This document shows positions 49,977 to 58,809 of a DNA stretch of 64,000 nt, piece after piece. The stretch lies in contig NZ_RYFV01000011.1 of the NCBI RefSeq assembly GCF_004104015.1, positions 1-64,000 of the forward strand, in the 5' to 3' direction. A model generated the notes under the pieces. The model did not search any database. It had not been told where the DNA came from and worked only from the letters and a program-made list of their open reading frames with translations. How positions within the stretch are numbered: the first letter of the stretch is position 1; each line of letters opens with the position of its first letter. Position numbers and translations under genes: made by a program. This DNA comes from Actinomyces oricola. GTDB taxonomy: Bacteria > Actinomycetota > Actinomycetes > Actinomycetales > Actinomycetaceae.

Positions 49977-51466
49977 ACCGGCAGATCCGTCAGGTGACCA
50001 TGCTGGTCGCAGTCCTGTTCCTGGCGCTGGCCCTGTCGGTGACCAGCGTCCAGGGGCTGGCCCGTCCGGCCCTGTGGGAGTCCTCCTCCTCACAGGGCTC
50101 CTTGACCACCGACCCGCGCAACTCGCGCACCGTCTACGCCCAGTTCGGCACCGAGCGGGGCCAGATCACGGTGGGGGGCACGGCGATCGCCGAATCGGTG
50201 CCCTCCGAGGACGCCTATACCTTCCAGCGCACCTACCCCAGTGGGGAGCTCTACGCACCGATCACCGGCTACTTCTCCACCGCCTTCGCCTCCATGACCG
50301 GCCTGGAGCAGGCGGGCAACTCCATTCTCAACGGGGATGACCCCTCCTTGTTCTCCTCACGGGTCAAGTCCCTGTTCACTGAGGAGTCCCCGCAGGGCGG
50401 CACCCTGGAGCTCACCATAGACGCCGATGTGCAGCAGGCGGCCTGGGACGCCCTCGACGGGCGACGCGGCTCCGTGGTGGTCATGGACCCCTCCACCGGG
50501 GCCATCCTGGCCATGGTCTCCTCCCCGTCCTACGACCCCAACACCTTGGCCTCCCACGACGCCGGCGAGGCCCAGGGCGCCTGGGACTCTCTGACCGGGG
50601 ATGAGGGGCAGCCCCTGGTGAACCGGGCGGTGGCCGGGGACCTGTACCCGCCGGGGTCCACGTTCAAGATCATCACCACCGCCGCCGCCCTGCGCGCCGG
50701 CAAGGTGACGGCGAGCACCCAGGTGGCGGCCCCGGACACCATCACCCTGCCCGGGACCACGCACACCTTGGAGAACTATTCGGGCGAGTCCTGCGGCAAT
50801 GGCCAGGTGACCCTGTCCTACGCCTTCGCCGAGTCCTGCAACACGCCCTTCGCCCAGCTGGCCATGGATGTGGGCGATGAGGCCTTGGCCCAGGAGGCGG
50901 AGGCCTGGGGCTTCGAGTCCGAGATGAGCGTGCCACTGCGGGTGACGCCCTCGACGTACCCGGCCAATGACTCCGAGGCGCAGACGGCCATGGCCGGCAT
51001 TGGGCAGGCCTCGGTGCGCGTCACCCCGCTCATGATGGCCATGGTGGCCGCCACGGTGGCCAACGACGGGGAGCAGATGACCCCCTACCTGGTCTCCCGC
51101 ACCCTGGATGCCGACCTCAATGTGGTGAGCACCACCAAGCCGAGTGTGCTGCGCACCCCTATTGACTCGGCCACCGCCACGGCCCTGTCCAGTCTCATGC
51201 AGGAGACGGTCGCCTCGGGCACGGGTAAGACGGCGCAGGTGCCGGGGGTGGCCGTGGCCGGTAAGACGGGCACTGCGGAGACCGGCAGTGACGAGGGCGG
51301 CCCCACCACCTGGTTCATCGGCTTCGCGGGCACGGACATTAATGAGCCGAGCGTTGCCATCGCCGTGGTGATCGACGGCGGGTCGCAGACATCGCAGTCC
51401 GCCACCGGCGGCTCGGAGGCCGGCCCGGTCGCGGCCGCGGTCATTAGCGCGGCGGTCAACCGATGA
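49973..51466 (+). CDS. pbpA: Class B penicillin-binding protein PbpA
   Basis: This 497-residue protein has an N-terminal membrane anchor (TMLVAVLFLALALSVTSV), a small dimerisation domain and the transpeptidase domain. SxxK is STFK with S229, SxN is SCN in AESCNTPFA and KTG is VAGKTGTAETG. It cross-links peptidoglycan as the partner of RodA. In mycobacteria the homologue is a substrate of PknB. It overlaps rodA and pknA by four bases each. Confidence 0.95.
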   Translation: MNRQIRQVTMLVAVLFLALALSVTSVQGLARPALWESSSSQGSLTTDPRNSRTVYAQFGTERGQITVGGTAIAESVPSEDAYTFQRTYPSGELYAPITGYFSTAFASMTGLEQAGNSILNGDDPSLFSSRVKSLFTEESPQGGTLELTIDADVQQAAWDALDGRRGSVVVMDPSTGAILAMVSSPSYDPNTLASHDAGEAQGAWDSLTGDEGQPLVNRAVAGDLYPPGSTFKIITTAAALRAGKVTASTQVAAPDTITLPGTTHTLENYSGESCGNGQVTLSYAFAESCNTPFAQLAMDVGDEALAQEAEAWGFESEMSVPLRVTPSTYPANDSEAQTAMAGIGQASVRVTPLMMAMVAATVANDGEQMTPYLVSRTLDADLNVVSTTKPSVLRTPIDSATATALSSLMQETVASGTGKTAQVPGVAVAGKTGTAETGSDEGGPTTWFIGFAGTDINEPSVAIAVVIDGGSQTSQSATGGSEAGPVAAAVISAAVNR

Positions 51467-52827
51467 AACCGGTCGTCGGCCTGGAGATCCAAGGACGCTA
51501 CCGGCTCGTAGAGCGCATAGCCCTGGGCGGCATGGGCGAGGTGTGGCGGGCCACGGACCTGCGCTCGGGTCGGGCGGTCGCCGCCAAGATCCTGCGCCCC
51601 GAGCTCATTGGGGACGAGATCTTCCTGTCGCGCCTGCGGGCCGAGGCGGTGAACTCCCGGGGCCTGCGCCACCCCAATTTGGCGATGGTGCTCGACGCCG
51701 GGGAGCGCGACGGTTCGGGGTGGATCATTATGGAGCTGGTCCAGGGCCGACCCCTCTCGGAGGTCCTGGCCGAGAAGGGGACCATGCCACCGGCCCAGAT
51801 CCTGCCGATCCTGGCGCAGGTGGCCCGCGCCCTCCAGGTCGTCCACGACTCCGGCGTTGTCCACAGGGATGTCAAGCCCTCCAATATCCTCATTAACCGC
51901 GAGGGCCTGGCCAAGCTCACCGACTTCGGTATTTCCACGGGCCTGAACCAGCGGCCCATGACCGCCTCCGGCATGGTCATGGGCACCGCCCAGTACCTGG
52001 CCCCCGAGCAGGCCATGGGCTCCATGGCCACCCCCGCCGGGGACCTTTACGCCCTGGGGATCATCGCCTATGAGGCGTTGACGGGACGCAGGCCCTTCAC
52101 CGGCACCACCCAGGTCGATATCGCCTTCGCCCACGTCAATCAGCAGGTCCCGCCGCTGCCCGACGCCGTGCCCGAGGAGGTGCAGGAACTCGTTATGGAG
52201 CTGTTGGCCAAGAAGCCGCAGGCCCGCCCGCACTCGGCGCGCGAACTGGCCCGCCGCCTGGACCGCATAGTCATTAACCTCCCTGCTGACGCCTGGGATC
52301 CCCACGACCCGTTGCAGTGGCGCTCCACGAGGCGCCCTGAGGTGTCGCTGGTCGGTCCGGGGCTTCAGGGCGGTCATCAGCCGGCGTCGTCGGTGGCGGT
52401 CGCCGAGGCTGAGAGGCACGGCGCGCTGAACACCGTCGTGGGCACCGGGCGGCACCGGCGGGGGTCGGTGCCCGATGTCCCGCTCCACCCGGGGCACCCG
52501 GGCGCTGGATCTTCGGGCCCAGGGCGCTCGGGCCCCTCCCGACGCCGGGCAGTCGTACGGTCAGCGCCGTCCGCCTCCTCCGCGCCCGGCACCGGGGCCG
52601 CCTCCCGTCGCCGGGCGAACCGGGACTCCGGGCATTCGCAGACTCGGGGCCACCGGTCATCTCGGCGTTTTCTGGGGCTGCCCGTGGCGGTCTTCGTACT
52701 GCTCGCCATCGGCGTGGTCACCGCCGTCATCCTCATCATCGCCGCGGGTACCCTTGCCTCAGCGAGCCCGGCGTCCCCGCCGTTCAACGCCGTCGCGCCC
52801 ATCTCCCCAACCAAGGAGGCCCTGTGA
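51463..52827 (+). CDS. pknA: Ser/Thr protein kinase PknA
   Basis: This 454-residue protein has an N-terminal kinase domain (1-270): GGMGEVWRATD glycine-rich loop, AAKILRP lysine, HRDVKPSNILI catalytic loop, DFGIS and the GTAQYLAPEQ activation end. A long Arg/Ser/Pro-rich juxtamembrane stretch follows, then one membrane segment (LPVAVFVLLAIGVVTAVILI) and a short external tail without PASTA domains, as in PknA of other actinobacteria. It controls cell shape and division. The pknB ATG overlaps its stop. Confidence 0.95.
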   Translation: MKPVVGLEIQGRYRLVERIALGGMGEVWRATDLRSGRAVAAKILRPELIGDEIFLSRLRAEAVNSRGLRHPNLAMVLDAGERDGSGWIIMELVQGRPLSEVLAEKGTMPPAQILPILAQVARALQVVHDSGVVHRDVKPSNILINREGLAKLTDFGISTGLNQRPMTASGMVMGTAQYLAPEQAMGSMATPAGDLYALGIIAYEALTGRRPFTGTTQVDIAFAHVNQQVPPLPDAVPEEVQELVMELLAKKPQARPHSARELARRLDRIVINLPADAWDPHDPLQWRSTRRPEVSLVGPGLQGGHQPASSVAVAEAERHGALNTVVGTGRHRRGSVPDVPLHPGHPGAGSSGPGRSGPSRRRAVVRSAPSASSAPGTGAASRRRANRDSGHSQTRGHRSSRRFLGLPVAVFVLLAIGVVTAVILIIAAGTLASASPASPPFNAVAPISPTKEAL

Positions 52828-54692
52828 CCAGTCAGCCCCCCAGGATCCTCGCTGGCCGCTACGAGGTCCGCGAGCTCATCGGCCGCGGCGGCATGGCCGA
52901 GGTCCACCTCGGTTTCGACAACCGGCTGAGCCGCATCATTGCCATTAAGCTGCTCCGTGCCGATATCGCAGGGGACAGGACCTTCCAGGCGCGCTTCCGC
53001 CGGGAGGCCAAGTCGGCCGCCGCCCTCAACCACCCGGCGATCGTCGCCGTCTACGACTCGGGTGAGGAGATCATCTCCCAGCCCGACGGCACCACCAGGG
53101 CCGTGCCCTACATTGTCATGGAGTATGTCGAGGGGCACACGGTGCGCGAGCTCCTGGGCGACGGCGAGGCCGTGCCGATCCCGGAGGCGGTCGAGGTCGT
53201 CAACGGCGTCCTGGACGCCCTGGAGTACTCCCACAAGGCGGGGATCGTCCACCGGGACATTAAGCCCGGGAACATTATGCTCACCTCCACTGGAGCGGTG
53301 AAGGTGATGGATTTCGGCATTGCCCGGGTCATGGAGGACTCCGCCGCCACCGTCACCCAGCAGCACGCCGTTGTCGGCACCGCCCAGTACCTGTCCCCCG
53401 AGCAGGCCCGCGGCGAGGTCGTTGACACCCGCTCGGACCTGTACTCCACCGGGTGCCTGCTCTACGAGCTGCTCACCGGCCAGCCCCCCTTCACCGGGGA
53501 CTCGGCGGTCGCCATCGCCTACCAGCACGTGCGGGAGATCCCCAAGCGGCCCTCATCGCTGGCCGCCGACGTACCCGAGTCCCTGGACCGGGTGGTGCTC
53601 AAGGCGCTGGCGAAGAACCGCGACGACCGCTACCAGGACGCCGCTCACATGCGCGCCGACCTGGAGGCGGCCGCCCAGGGGCTGGCGGTGGAGGCGCCCA
53701 CAGTGGAGAGCTGGAACTCCTCCACCACCGTTATGGACTCCGCCGGGACCCCGGCGCCCCCTGCGCCCACAACCCCGCCGGCCCCGACGAGCCCCCCGAC
53801 ACCGGCAGCACCGGTGGCGCCGGTGGCCTCCACCCCGGAGAGGGCCGCCGAGCCCAAGAAGTCCAACCGTGCTTGGGCGTGGATCATTATCCTGATCGTG
53901 CTCATCGGCCTGGGCGTGCTGGTGGGCATGGTGGCCTCGGGCATGATCGGCGGCGGCCCCAATAAGACCCCCACCCCAACCGTGACCGCCGTCGCCGTCC
54001 CCGACGTTGCCGGCATGTCGGAGAATGAGGCGCAGTCCGCCATTGAGGGGGTGGGTCTGGCCTACGTCAAGGGCTCGGACGTCGCCTCGGACACCGTTGA
54101 TGAGGGCCTGGCCGTCTCCACTGAGCCGGGGGCCGGCACGAACGCCGTCCTGGGGACGGAGATCACCGTGCACTTCTCGTCGGGCTCGGCCATGGTCGAG
54201 GTCCCCAACGTCTCGGGCATGACGCAGTCTGAGGCGCGCAACGCCATTGAGAGTGCCGGCCTGGTATTCGGTGACGTCACTACTGAGGACGCCCCCGGGG
54301 TCACGGCCTCCAGTGTTGTGCACACCACGCCGGTGGCGGGCACCTCGGTGCAGCGGGGCTCGACCGTGTCGGTCGTGATCGCCTCGGGCAAGACCACGGT
54401 CCCCAGTGTTGTGGGTTCGGATCTGGAGGACGCCAAGGCCACGCTGACACAGGCCGGGTTGAACTACAACACCCAGACGTCCCAGGAGAGCACCACCGAC
54501 CAGTCCCTCAACGGCAGGACCGTGGTGATCTCGGTGAATCCGGGGGAGGGTACCTCGGTGTCCGACGGGTCGAGCGTGGAGCTCACGGTGACGACCTACA
54601 CCTACCATGAGCCCACACCCACCCCCACAGCGACGGCAACGGCGACGGCGACGGGGTCGGCATCGCCCTCCGCCCCGCCCAACAACAACTAG
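52824..54692 (+). CDS. pknB: Ser/Thr protein kinase PknB with PASTA domains
   Basis: This 622-residue protein has an N-terminal kinase (GRGGMAEVHLGFD, AIKLLRAD, HRDIKPGNIML, DFGIARVM, GTAQYLSPEQARGE), a Pro/Ala linker, a membrane segment (AWIIILIVLIGLGVLVGMVA), three PASTA domains (beginning near VAVPDVAGMSENEA, VEVPNVSGMTQSEA and TTVPSVVGSDLEDA) and a Thr/Ala/Pro tail. Four PASTA domains are usual in mycobacteria; three are also common. It senses muropeptides or lipid II and regulates wall synthesis. Last gene of the operon. Confidence 0.96.
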   Translation: MTSQPPRILAGRYEVRELIGRGGMAEVHLGFDNRLSRIIAIKLLRADIAGDRTFQARFRREAKSAAALNHPAIVAVYDSGEEIISQPDGTTRAVPYIVMEYVEGHTVRELLGDGEAVPIPEAVEVVNGVLDALEYSHKAGIVHRDIKPGNIMLTSTGAVKVMDFGIARVMEDSAATVTQQHAVVGTAQYLSPEQARGEVVDTRSDLYSTGCLLYELLTGQPPFTGDSAVAIAYQHVREIPKRPSSLAADVPESLDRVVLKALAKNRDDRYQDAAHMRADLEAAAQGLAVEAPTVESWNSSTTVMDSAGTPAPPAPTTPPAPTSPPTPAAPVAPVASTPERAAEPKKSNRAWAWIIILIVLIGLGVLVGMVASGMIGGGPNKTPTPTVTAVAVPDVAGMSENEAQSAIEGVGLAYVKGSDVASDTVDEGLAVSTEPGAGTNAVLGTEITVHFSSGSAMVEVPNVSGMTQSEARNAIESAGLVFGDVTTEDAPGVTASSVVHTTPVAGTSVQRGSTVSVVIASGKTTVPSVVGSDLEDAKATLTQAGLNYNTQTSQESTTDQSLNGRTVVISVNPGEGTSVSDGSSVELTVTTYTYHEPTPTPTATATATATGSASPSAPPNNN

Positions 54693-54700
54693 TCATGAGC

Positions 54701-54734
54701 CCCTGGTCCGGTCATGGGCGCGACCGGACCAGGG
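54701..54734 (+). terminator. Terminator of the fhaA-pknB operon
   Basis: The stem CCCTGGTCCGGTC (54701-54713) with 54722-54734 is perfect over 13 bp, with an 8-base loop. It starts 8 bp after the pknB stop. Confidence 0.85.
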
Positions 54735-54792
54735 TCGTCATTCCTTCGCATCAGGCGGTCTTCTTTGACCGGCGACCTCCTTTGACGGTGCC

Positions 54793-54826
54793 GCGCCTCT
54801 GCCCGCAAATAGCGGGCAGGGGGCGC
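54793..54826 (-). terminator. Terminator of the sortase operon
   Basis: GCGCC.CTGCCCGC pairs with GCGGGCAG..GGCGC around an AAATA loop. It lies 54 bp after the stop of the small minus-strand membrane protein gene. Confidence 0.65.
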
Positions 54827-54879
54827 AGTTGAGCGACTTTCTTCAGTTTTCTCAGTTTCCCCGTGCGGAACCCGGCCCG

Positions 54880-55041
54880 TCAGGGCCCGACGTTGGCATT
54901 GCCCGACAGGTCCCAGGTCTCGTTGGCCCAGGGGAAAACCACCTCGAAGAGCACCAGCACCGTGCAGGCGATGAGAACCAGTGCCTGAATCGACTTCAGC
55001 CACCAGGGGCCGGGCAGGTGGCGCCAGATCCATCCGTACAT
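54880..55041 (-). CDS. 53-residue single-pass membrane protein coupled to the sortase
   Basis: The ATG at 55041 shares its A with the sortase stop codon (TGATG), and the frame ends at 54880. The product begins MYGWIWRHLPGPWWLKSIQA, has one strong membrane helix (LVLIACTVLVLFEVVFPW) and ends NETWDLSGNANVGP. Trp-rich N-termini of this type occur in small proteins next to actinobacterial class E sortases. The coupling suggests a partner or stabiliser of the sortase. No function is known to me. Confidence 0.75.
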   Translation of the reverse strand: MYGWIWRHLPGPWWLKSIQALVLIACTVLVLFEVVFPWANETWDLSGNANVGP

Positions 55042-55802
55042 CAGTTGACCTCCGGGTCGTTAATAACCGAGGCGGGGCGCCCCTCGGATCTGGGCATCCA
55101 GTAGGAGAAGGTGGCGTAGGTGATCCACCGGTGGTCATTGCCCCACTCGCCGGCAGTCAAGGAGTGGCAGGTGGTCATGGTCAATAGCCGCTCGGTGGGG
55201 ACCTCCTCCGGGTGGTGGGGTACCGGGGCCACGACCTCGGCCTGCGTGGGGTCAACGATCTCGTAGCCGGTCACCGTGTAGACGTACCAGGTGTCCGCGG
55301 TTGCGATAATAATCTCGTCGCCCTCCTGGAGCAGGTCGACGCGACGGAAGGAATTGCCGTTGGAGCGCCGGTGGCCGGCAATGGCGAAATTGCCGACTTC
55401 GCCAACCTGCTGGGTCTCGGTGTAGTGGCCGGCGGCGGCCTGGTCGAGGACGTCCGAACCAGTCCCCTCCAGAATCGGCATATTGTTGTTGGTGTATCCG
55501 TACCAGGCCGGGACCACCAGCATGCCAATGGTCTCCCCGTAACCCACCGGGGCGACGGGCGGGGGATCGTCGGTGTGCTTGGTGCCCTCGACCCGCGGGG
55601 AGTCCACCTGGGTCTTCTGGAAGTCGGTTGCGACGACGTTGGCCTTCCTGGAGGCCTCGATTCCCGTCCACCACAGCTGCCAGCACAGGAAGAGGGCGAC
55701 GACGAGCCCACAGGTGATGAGCAGCTCACCGACTCCGTGCAGGACATAGTCGTACCACCGGCTCCTCCGCGTGCTCTTCCTCTGGTGGCGGGGGTGCACC
55801 AT
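55041..55802 (-). CDS. srtE: Class E sortase
   Basis: This 253-residue protein has an N-terminal membrane anchor (GELLITCGLVVALFLCWQLW, residues about 26-46) and a sortase beta-barrel. The catalytic His is H144 in AIAGHRRSNG, the catalytic Cys C212 in LLTMTTCHSL, and the Arg lies downstream in NDHRWITYA. The TxTC form and the position beside the pknB operon are typical of class E housekeeping sortases that recognise LAxTG. It anchors surface proteins to peptidoglycan. It is convergent with pknB. Confidence 0.94.
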   Translation of the reverse strand: MVHPRHQRKSTRRSRWYDYVLHGVGELLITCGLVVALFLCWQLWWTGIEASRKANVVATDFQKTQVDSPRVEGTKHTDDPPPVAPVGYGETIGMLVVPAWYGYTNNNMPILEGTGSDVLDQAAAGHYTETQQVGEVGNFAIAGHRRSNGNSFRRVDLLQEGDEIIIATADTWYVYTVTGYEIVDPTQAEVVAPVPHHPEEVPTERLLTMTTCHSLTAGEWGNDHRWITYATFSYWMPRSEGRPASVINDPEVN

Positions 55803-56067
55803 AAGATCTCCTTAGGTTGGACGTCGCAGTTCAGTCTAGAGGAGGCCCCCGGAGCCTCGGGGAGTGGCCCGCCACTCTTTCCCCGCCCGGACCGGTCTTC
55901 CTTCTCATCGACCGCCCCGCCGCTGAGCGCGGCCGGCCACACGACCCCGGCCTGCCGGCCACACGACCCCGGTCTGAGGCGGAACCGATCATGGCCTAGG
56001 CTAGGCGACAGCGTATTTCTCTTGACGAGCCCACTTCACAGCCTCGTCGCAGCAGTCAGGAGGCCCC
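55803..56067. other. Divergent intergenic region between sortase and crgA
   Basis: The 265 bp should hold promoters for both genes. Two short direct repeats of the type CCACACGACCCCGG(C/T)CTG lie near 55935-55975. No RNA gene or clear promoter pair is seen. Confidence 0.4.
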
Positions 56068-56427
56068 ATGGCCCGGTTTTTCAAATTCAAGTCCAGCAAG
56101 TCGACCCGGCTTAAGCGCCAGAGCCGTTCGGGGAACCCGGCAAAGGCCGCCAAGGCGCGGGAGGAGTCCCGTGCGGCCGCCAACCGCGTCTCGCGCGTGC
56201 CCGCGAAGATCAAAGAGGTGGGCAGCCCCCAGTGGTACGCCCCCACCATGGCCACCATTATGGTGATCGGCCTGCTGTGGGTGGTGACCACGTACCTGTT
56301 CAAGGGCGAGTACCCGCTGCCCTACTTCGTGAAGCACCATGCCGGGGATTGGCTCTTGCACGGCAACCTTTACATCGGTTTCATTATCATTATGGTTGGG
56401 TTCCTGGGCCTCCTGCGCTGGAAGTGA
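56068..56427 (+). CDS. crgA: Cell division protein CrgA
   Basis: This 119-residue protein has a basic N-terminal half (KSTRLKRQSRSG) and then two membrane segments in the C-terminal half (WYAPTMATIMVIGLLWVVTTY and LYIGFIIIMVGFLGLL), as in mycobacterial CrgA, with a longer cytosolic N-terminus. It recruits PbpB and FtsI-type enzymes to the septum. Position next to the pknAB cluster is conserved in actinobacteria. Confidence 0.93.
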   Translation: MARFFKFKSSKSTRLKRQSRSGNPAKAAKAREESRAAANRVSRVPAKIKEVGSPQWYAPTMATIMVIGLLWVVTTYLFKGEYPLPYFVKHHAGDWLLHGNLYIGFIIIMVGFLGLLRWK

Positions 56428-56580
56428 GCGACCGCGGCCCACTGCGCACGCAGTGCCCCATCCGGCGCGCTGCCGCCGGATGGGGCCTAACTGCGCGCCC
56501 AGTAGCCCCGCCGTCCCGGCACCATGCGCACGACGCGTCAGTGACGTGCACGACGTGACGGCGATGCACGCAATGCGACA

Positions 56581-56613
56581 GTGACGCCCCCGCCACTGCG
56601 GCGGGGGCGTCAC
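56581..56613. terminator. Terminator hairpin between crgA and the convergent gene
   Basis: GTGACGCCCCCGC (56581-56593) pairs perfectly with 56601-56613; one more C-G pair closes a 5-base loop. It is placed to serve both convergent genes. Confidence 0.8.
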
Positions 56614-56653
56614 GTGCGCTCGAGGGCTGCTCGAGGGCTGCTCGAGAGCAGAG

Positions 56654-57169
56654 TCACTCCTCCTCGACGGCGTCCTCCTCGTCGGAGTCGGCCCAATACT
56701 CCTCGGCCCACGGGTCCTCCACCGGCTGGCTGCGACGCCACACGACGTAGGCCGCACCGGCAACAGCTCCGGCGAGGGCCAACCAGCCCAGGGTCTTGAG
56801 GACGGGGTGCTTCTTCTGCTTCACGGGAACCTCCAGTGCTGCGTTCTTAGCGGCCACAGCCACACGCTGGGCGCGCTCGGACAAGGTGCCCTCTCCCTGT
56901 GCTGCGGCCTGCGCAGCGAGGGCGGCGCGCTGGGCGCGCGGAATATAGTCGCCAACGACGCGTACCCGAGCCTCCTCGACCACCGGCTCCAGGCGCCCCT
57001 GGGCGTCCTTGGCCGCACGGGTCAGGTCAGCACGGGCCCTATTCACTCGAGGCGCGGCCCACACGGCGGCGCGCTCAGCCTGCTCGGCAATCGACCCGGC
57101 GAGGCAGGACGCGTCCCGGCGGAGCTGATCGGTGTCGATCTTGCTGACAATGCTCTTGAGACACGGCAT
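56654..57169 (-). CDS. Helical membrane-associated protein, unknown function
   Basis: This 171-residue protein has an Ala/Arg/Glu-rich helical N-terminal 115 residues with heptad character (AERAAVWAAPRVNRARADLTRAAK cut short), one membrane segment (TLGWLALAGAVAGAAYVVW) and an acidic C-terminus (DSDEEDAVEEE). It resembles the DUF5324-type proteins found near cyclophilin genes in actinobacteria, but I am not certain. Coiled-coil association and envelope location are inferred. It is divergent from the cyclophilin gene. Confidence 0.75.
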   Translation of the reverse strand: MPCLKSIVSKIDTDQLRRDASCLAGSIAEQAERAAVWAAPRVNRARADLTRAAKDAQGRLEPVVEEARVRVVGDYIPRAQRAALAAQAAAQGEGTLSERAQRVAVAAKNAALEVPVKQKKHPVLKTLGWLALAGAVAGAAYVVWRRSQPVEDPWAEEYWADSDEEDAVEEE

Positions 57170-57333
57170 ATTCGTTCTCCCTGCTGAGTTCGGTGAGTCG
57201 GAGGCTCGACTATGATCAATCGTCGCATTGTTGTGGGTGGCGCGCCCTAGATTGAGTCCGGCTTTTTGCCTGGGGTGAACAGGTCCGGCCGTCCAGGTAT
57301 CGGTTGGTGACCGCCCAGCCCGCCCATGGGACC

Positions 57334-57864
57334 ATGACGACTATGGAAGCGACACTGCACACCACCCTCGGAGACATTCGCCTTGAGCTCTTTGCCGAGC
57401 AGGCTCCTACGACGGTCTCGAACTTCGTCGGCCTGGCCACCGGCAAGAAGACCTGGACCGATCCGCGCACGGGTGAGCAGTCCAACGCCCCGCTGTACGA
57501 CGGCGTCATCTTCCATCGTGTCATCCCCAACTTCATGATTCAGGGCGGCGACCCTCTGGGCACCGGAACCGGCGGCCCCGGTTACACCTTTGACGACGAA
57601 ATCGATGCCTCCCTGACCTTCAGCGCCCCCTATGTTCTGGCAATGGCCAACGCTGGCCGCCGCCTGGGACGGGGCACCAACGGCTCGCAGTTCTTCATCA
57701 CCACCGCCGCCACCGAATGGCTCCAGGGTAAGCACACCATCTTCGGGGCGGTGGCCGACGACGCCTCCCGTGCCGTGGTCGATGCCATCTCCGCGGTGGA
57801 GACCGGTCCGCGCGACCGTCCCCTGACGGATGTGGTTATTACCTCAGTGACGATCTCCCAGTGA
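57334..57864 (+). CDS. ppiA: Cyclophilin-type peptidyl-prolyl cis-trans isomerase
   Basis: The start is ATG 57334 ([20 protein letters not shown]), giving 176 residues; a start at 57304 would add ten unconserved residues. The cyclophilin signature and active site are visible: [20 protein letters not shown] with the catalytic Arg, [23 protein letters not shown] with the Gln/Phe and His contact residues. It accelerates prolyl isomerisation in the cytosol. The synteny with the pknAB cluster matches mycobacterial ppiA. Confidence 0.94.
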   Translation: MTTMEATLHTTLGDIRLELFAEQAPTTVSNFVGLATGKKTWTDPRTGEQSNAPLYDGVIFHRVIPNFMIQGGDPLGTGTGGPGYTFDDEIDASLTFSAPYVLAMANAGRRLGRGTNGSQFFITTAATEWLQGKHTIFGAVADDASRAVVDAISAVETGPRDRPLTDVVITSVTISQ

Positions 57865-57937
57865 CGGCGCCCTCTCCGTGCCGCCGGGCTGTTGGCTCGG
57901 CGGCACGGCCACGCCCGCGGCCGACCAGGAGAATCCA

Positions 57938-58786
57938 ATGACCCAGCACTATCCCTCTCAGCCCACCGGGGGCTCGCCGCCGACCTGTCCGCGACACCCC
58001 GACACGGTGGCTTATGTGCGCTGCCAGCGCTGCGACCGACCGGTATGCCCCCAGTGCCAGGTGCCCGGCGCCGTCGGCATCCACTGCGTGGACTGCGCAC
58101 GGCAGGCCAGTGCCCGGCGACGGGCTCCTCGCACGATCCTGGGCGGTGTCGCAGTCGCCGACACTCTCATCACCAAGAGCTTTATCGCTGTCTGCGTGGC
58201 GACCTACTTGCTGCAGTCGACTAGCCCCGCCCTGCTCGGGCGCATGAACTTCGTCCCGGCACTGGCCCACACCGAGCCCTGGCGCTTCATCACCACCACC
58301 TTCCTGCACGGCTCCCTCATACACCTGGCTTTCAACATGTGGGCGCTGTGGGTGCTGGGCAGCTCGTTGGAGCCCATTCTGGGCCGGTGGCGCTTCACCT
58401 GCCTGTGCCTCATTAGCGCAGTGGGCGGTTCGACCGCCATCTACTGGCTGGCCTCCCCGGCTTCCATACCGGACTGGTTCGGCGGCACCGTGGGCGCCTC
58501 CGGGGCGGTGTTCGGGCTTTTCGCGGCCATGTTCGTCATCCAGCATCGCTTCGGGCGAGACACCTCGGCGATCGTGGGCCTATTGGCGATCAACCTGGTG
58601 TTCTCCTTCCTGGGTCAGAACATCTCCTGGCAGGGCCACCTGGGCGGAATGGTGACGGGCGCCGTGCTGGCGGGCGTCTACGCCTGGGCCCCCCGGGGCC
58701 GGCGCACCGCCGTGGGCGTGGCCGGGACGGTGGGGGTGGCGGCCCTGCTACTGGCGGCAATCGTTGTGCGGGCCGCCCTGGTCTAG
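57938..58786 (+). CDS. Rhomboid-family intramembrane serine protease with N-terminal zinc finger
   Basis: The start is ATG 57938, giving 282 residues. Residues 15-60 contain paired CxxC/CxxH elements (CPRHPDTVAYVRCQRCDRPV, CPQCQVPG, HCVDCARQ) that fit a B-box-type zinc finger. Six membrane segments follow. The catalytic Ser is S188 in GASGAVFGLF and the His H234 in QGHLGGMVTG. HGSLIHLAFNMWALW is the conserved L1/TM2 region. It cleaves membrane-protein helices; the substrate is unknown. Confidence 0.93.
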   Translation: MTQHYPSQPTGGSPPTCPRHPDTVAYVRCQRCDRPVCPQCQVPGAVGIHCVDCARQASARRRAPRTILGGVAVADTLITKSFIAVCVATYLLQSTSPALLGRMNFVPALAHTEPWRFITTTFLHGSLIHLAFNMWALWVLGSSLEPILGRWRFTCLCLISAVGGSTAIYWLASPASIPDWFGGTVGASGAVFGLFAAMFVIQHRFGRDTSAIVGLLAINLVFSFLGQNISWQGHLGGMVTGAVLAGVYAWAPRGRRTAVGVAGTVGVAALLLAAIVVRAALV

Positions 58787-58809
58787 GCCGCCCGCACGGG
58801 GGCGGGCCC

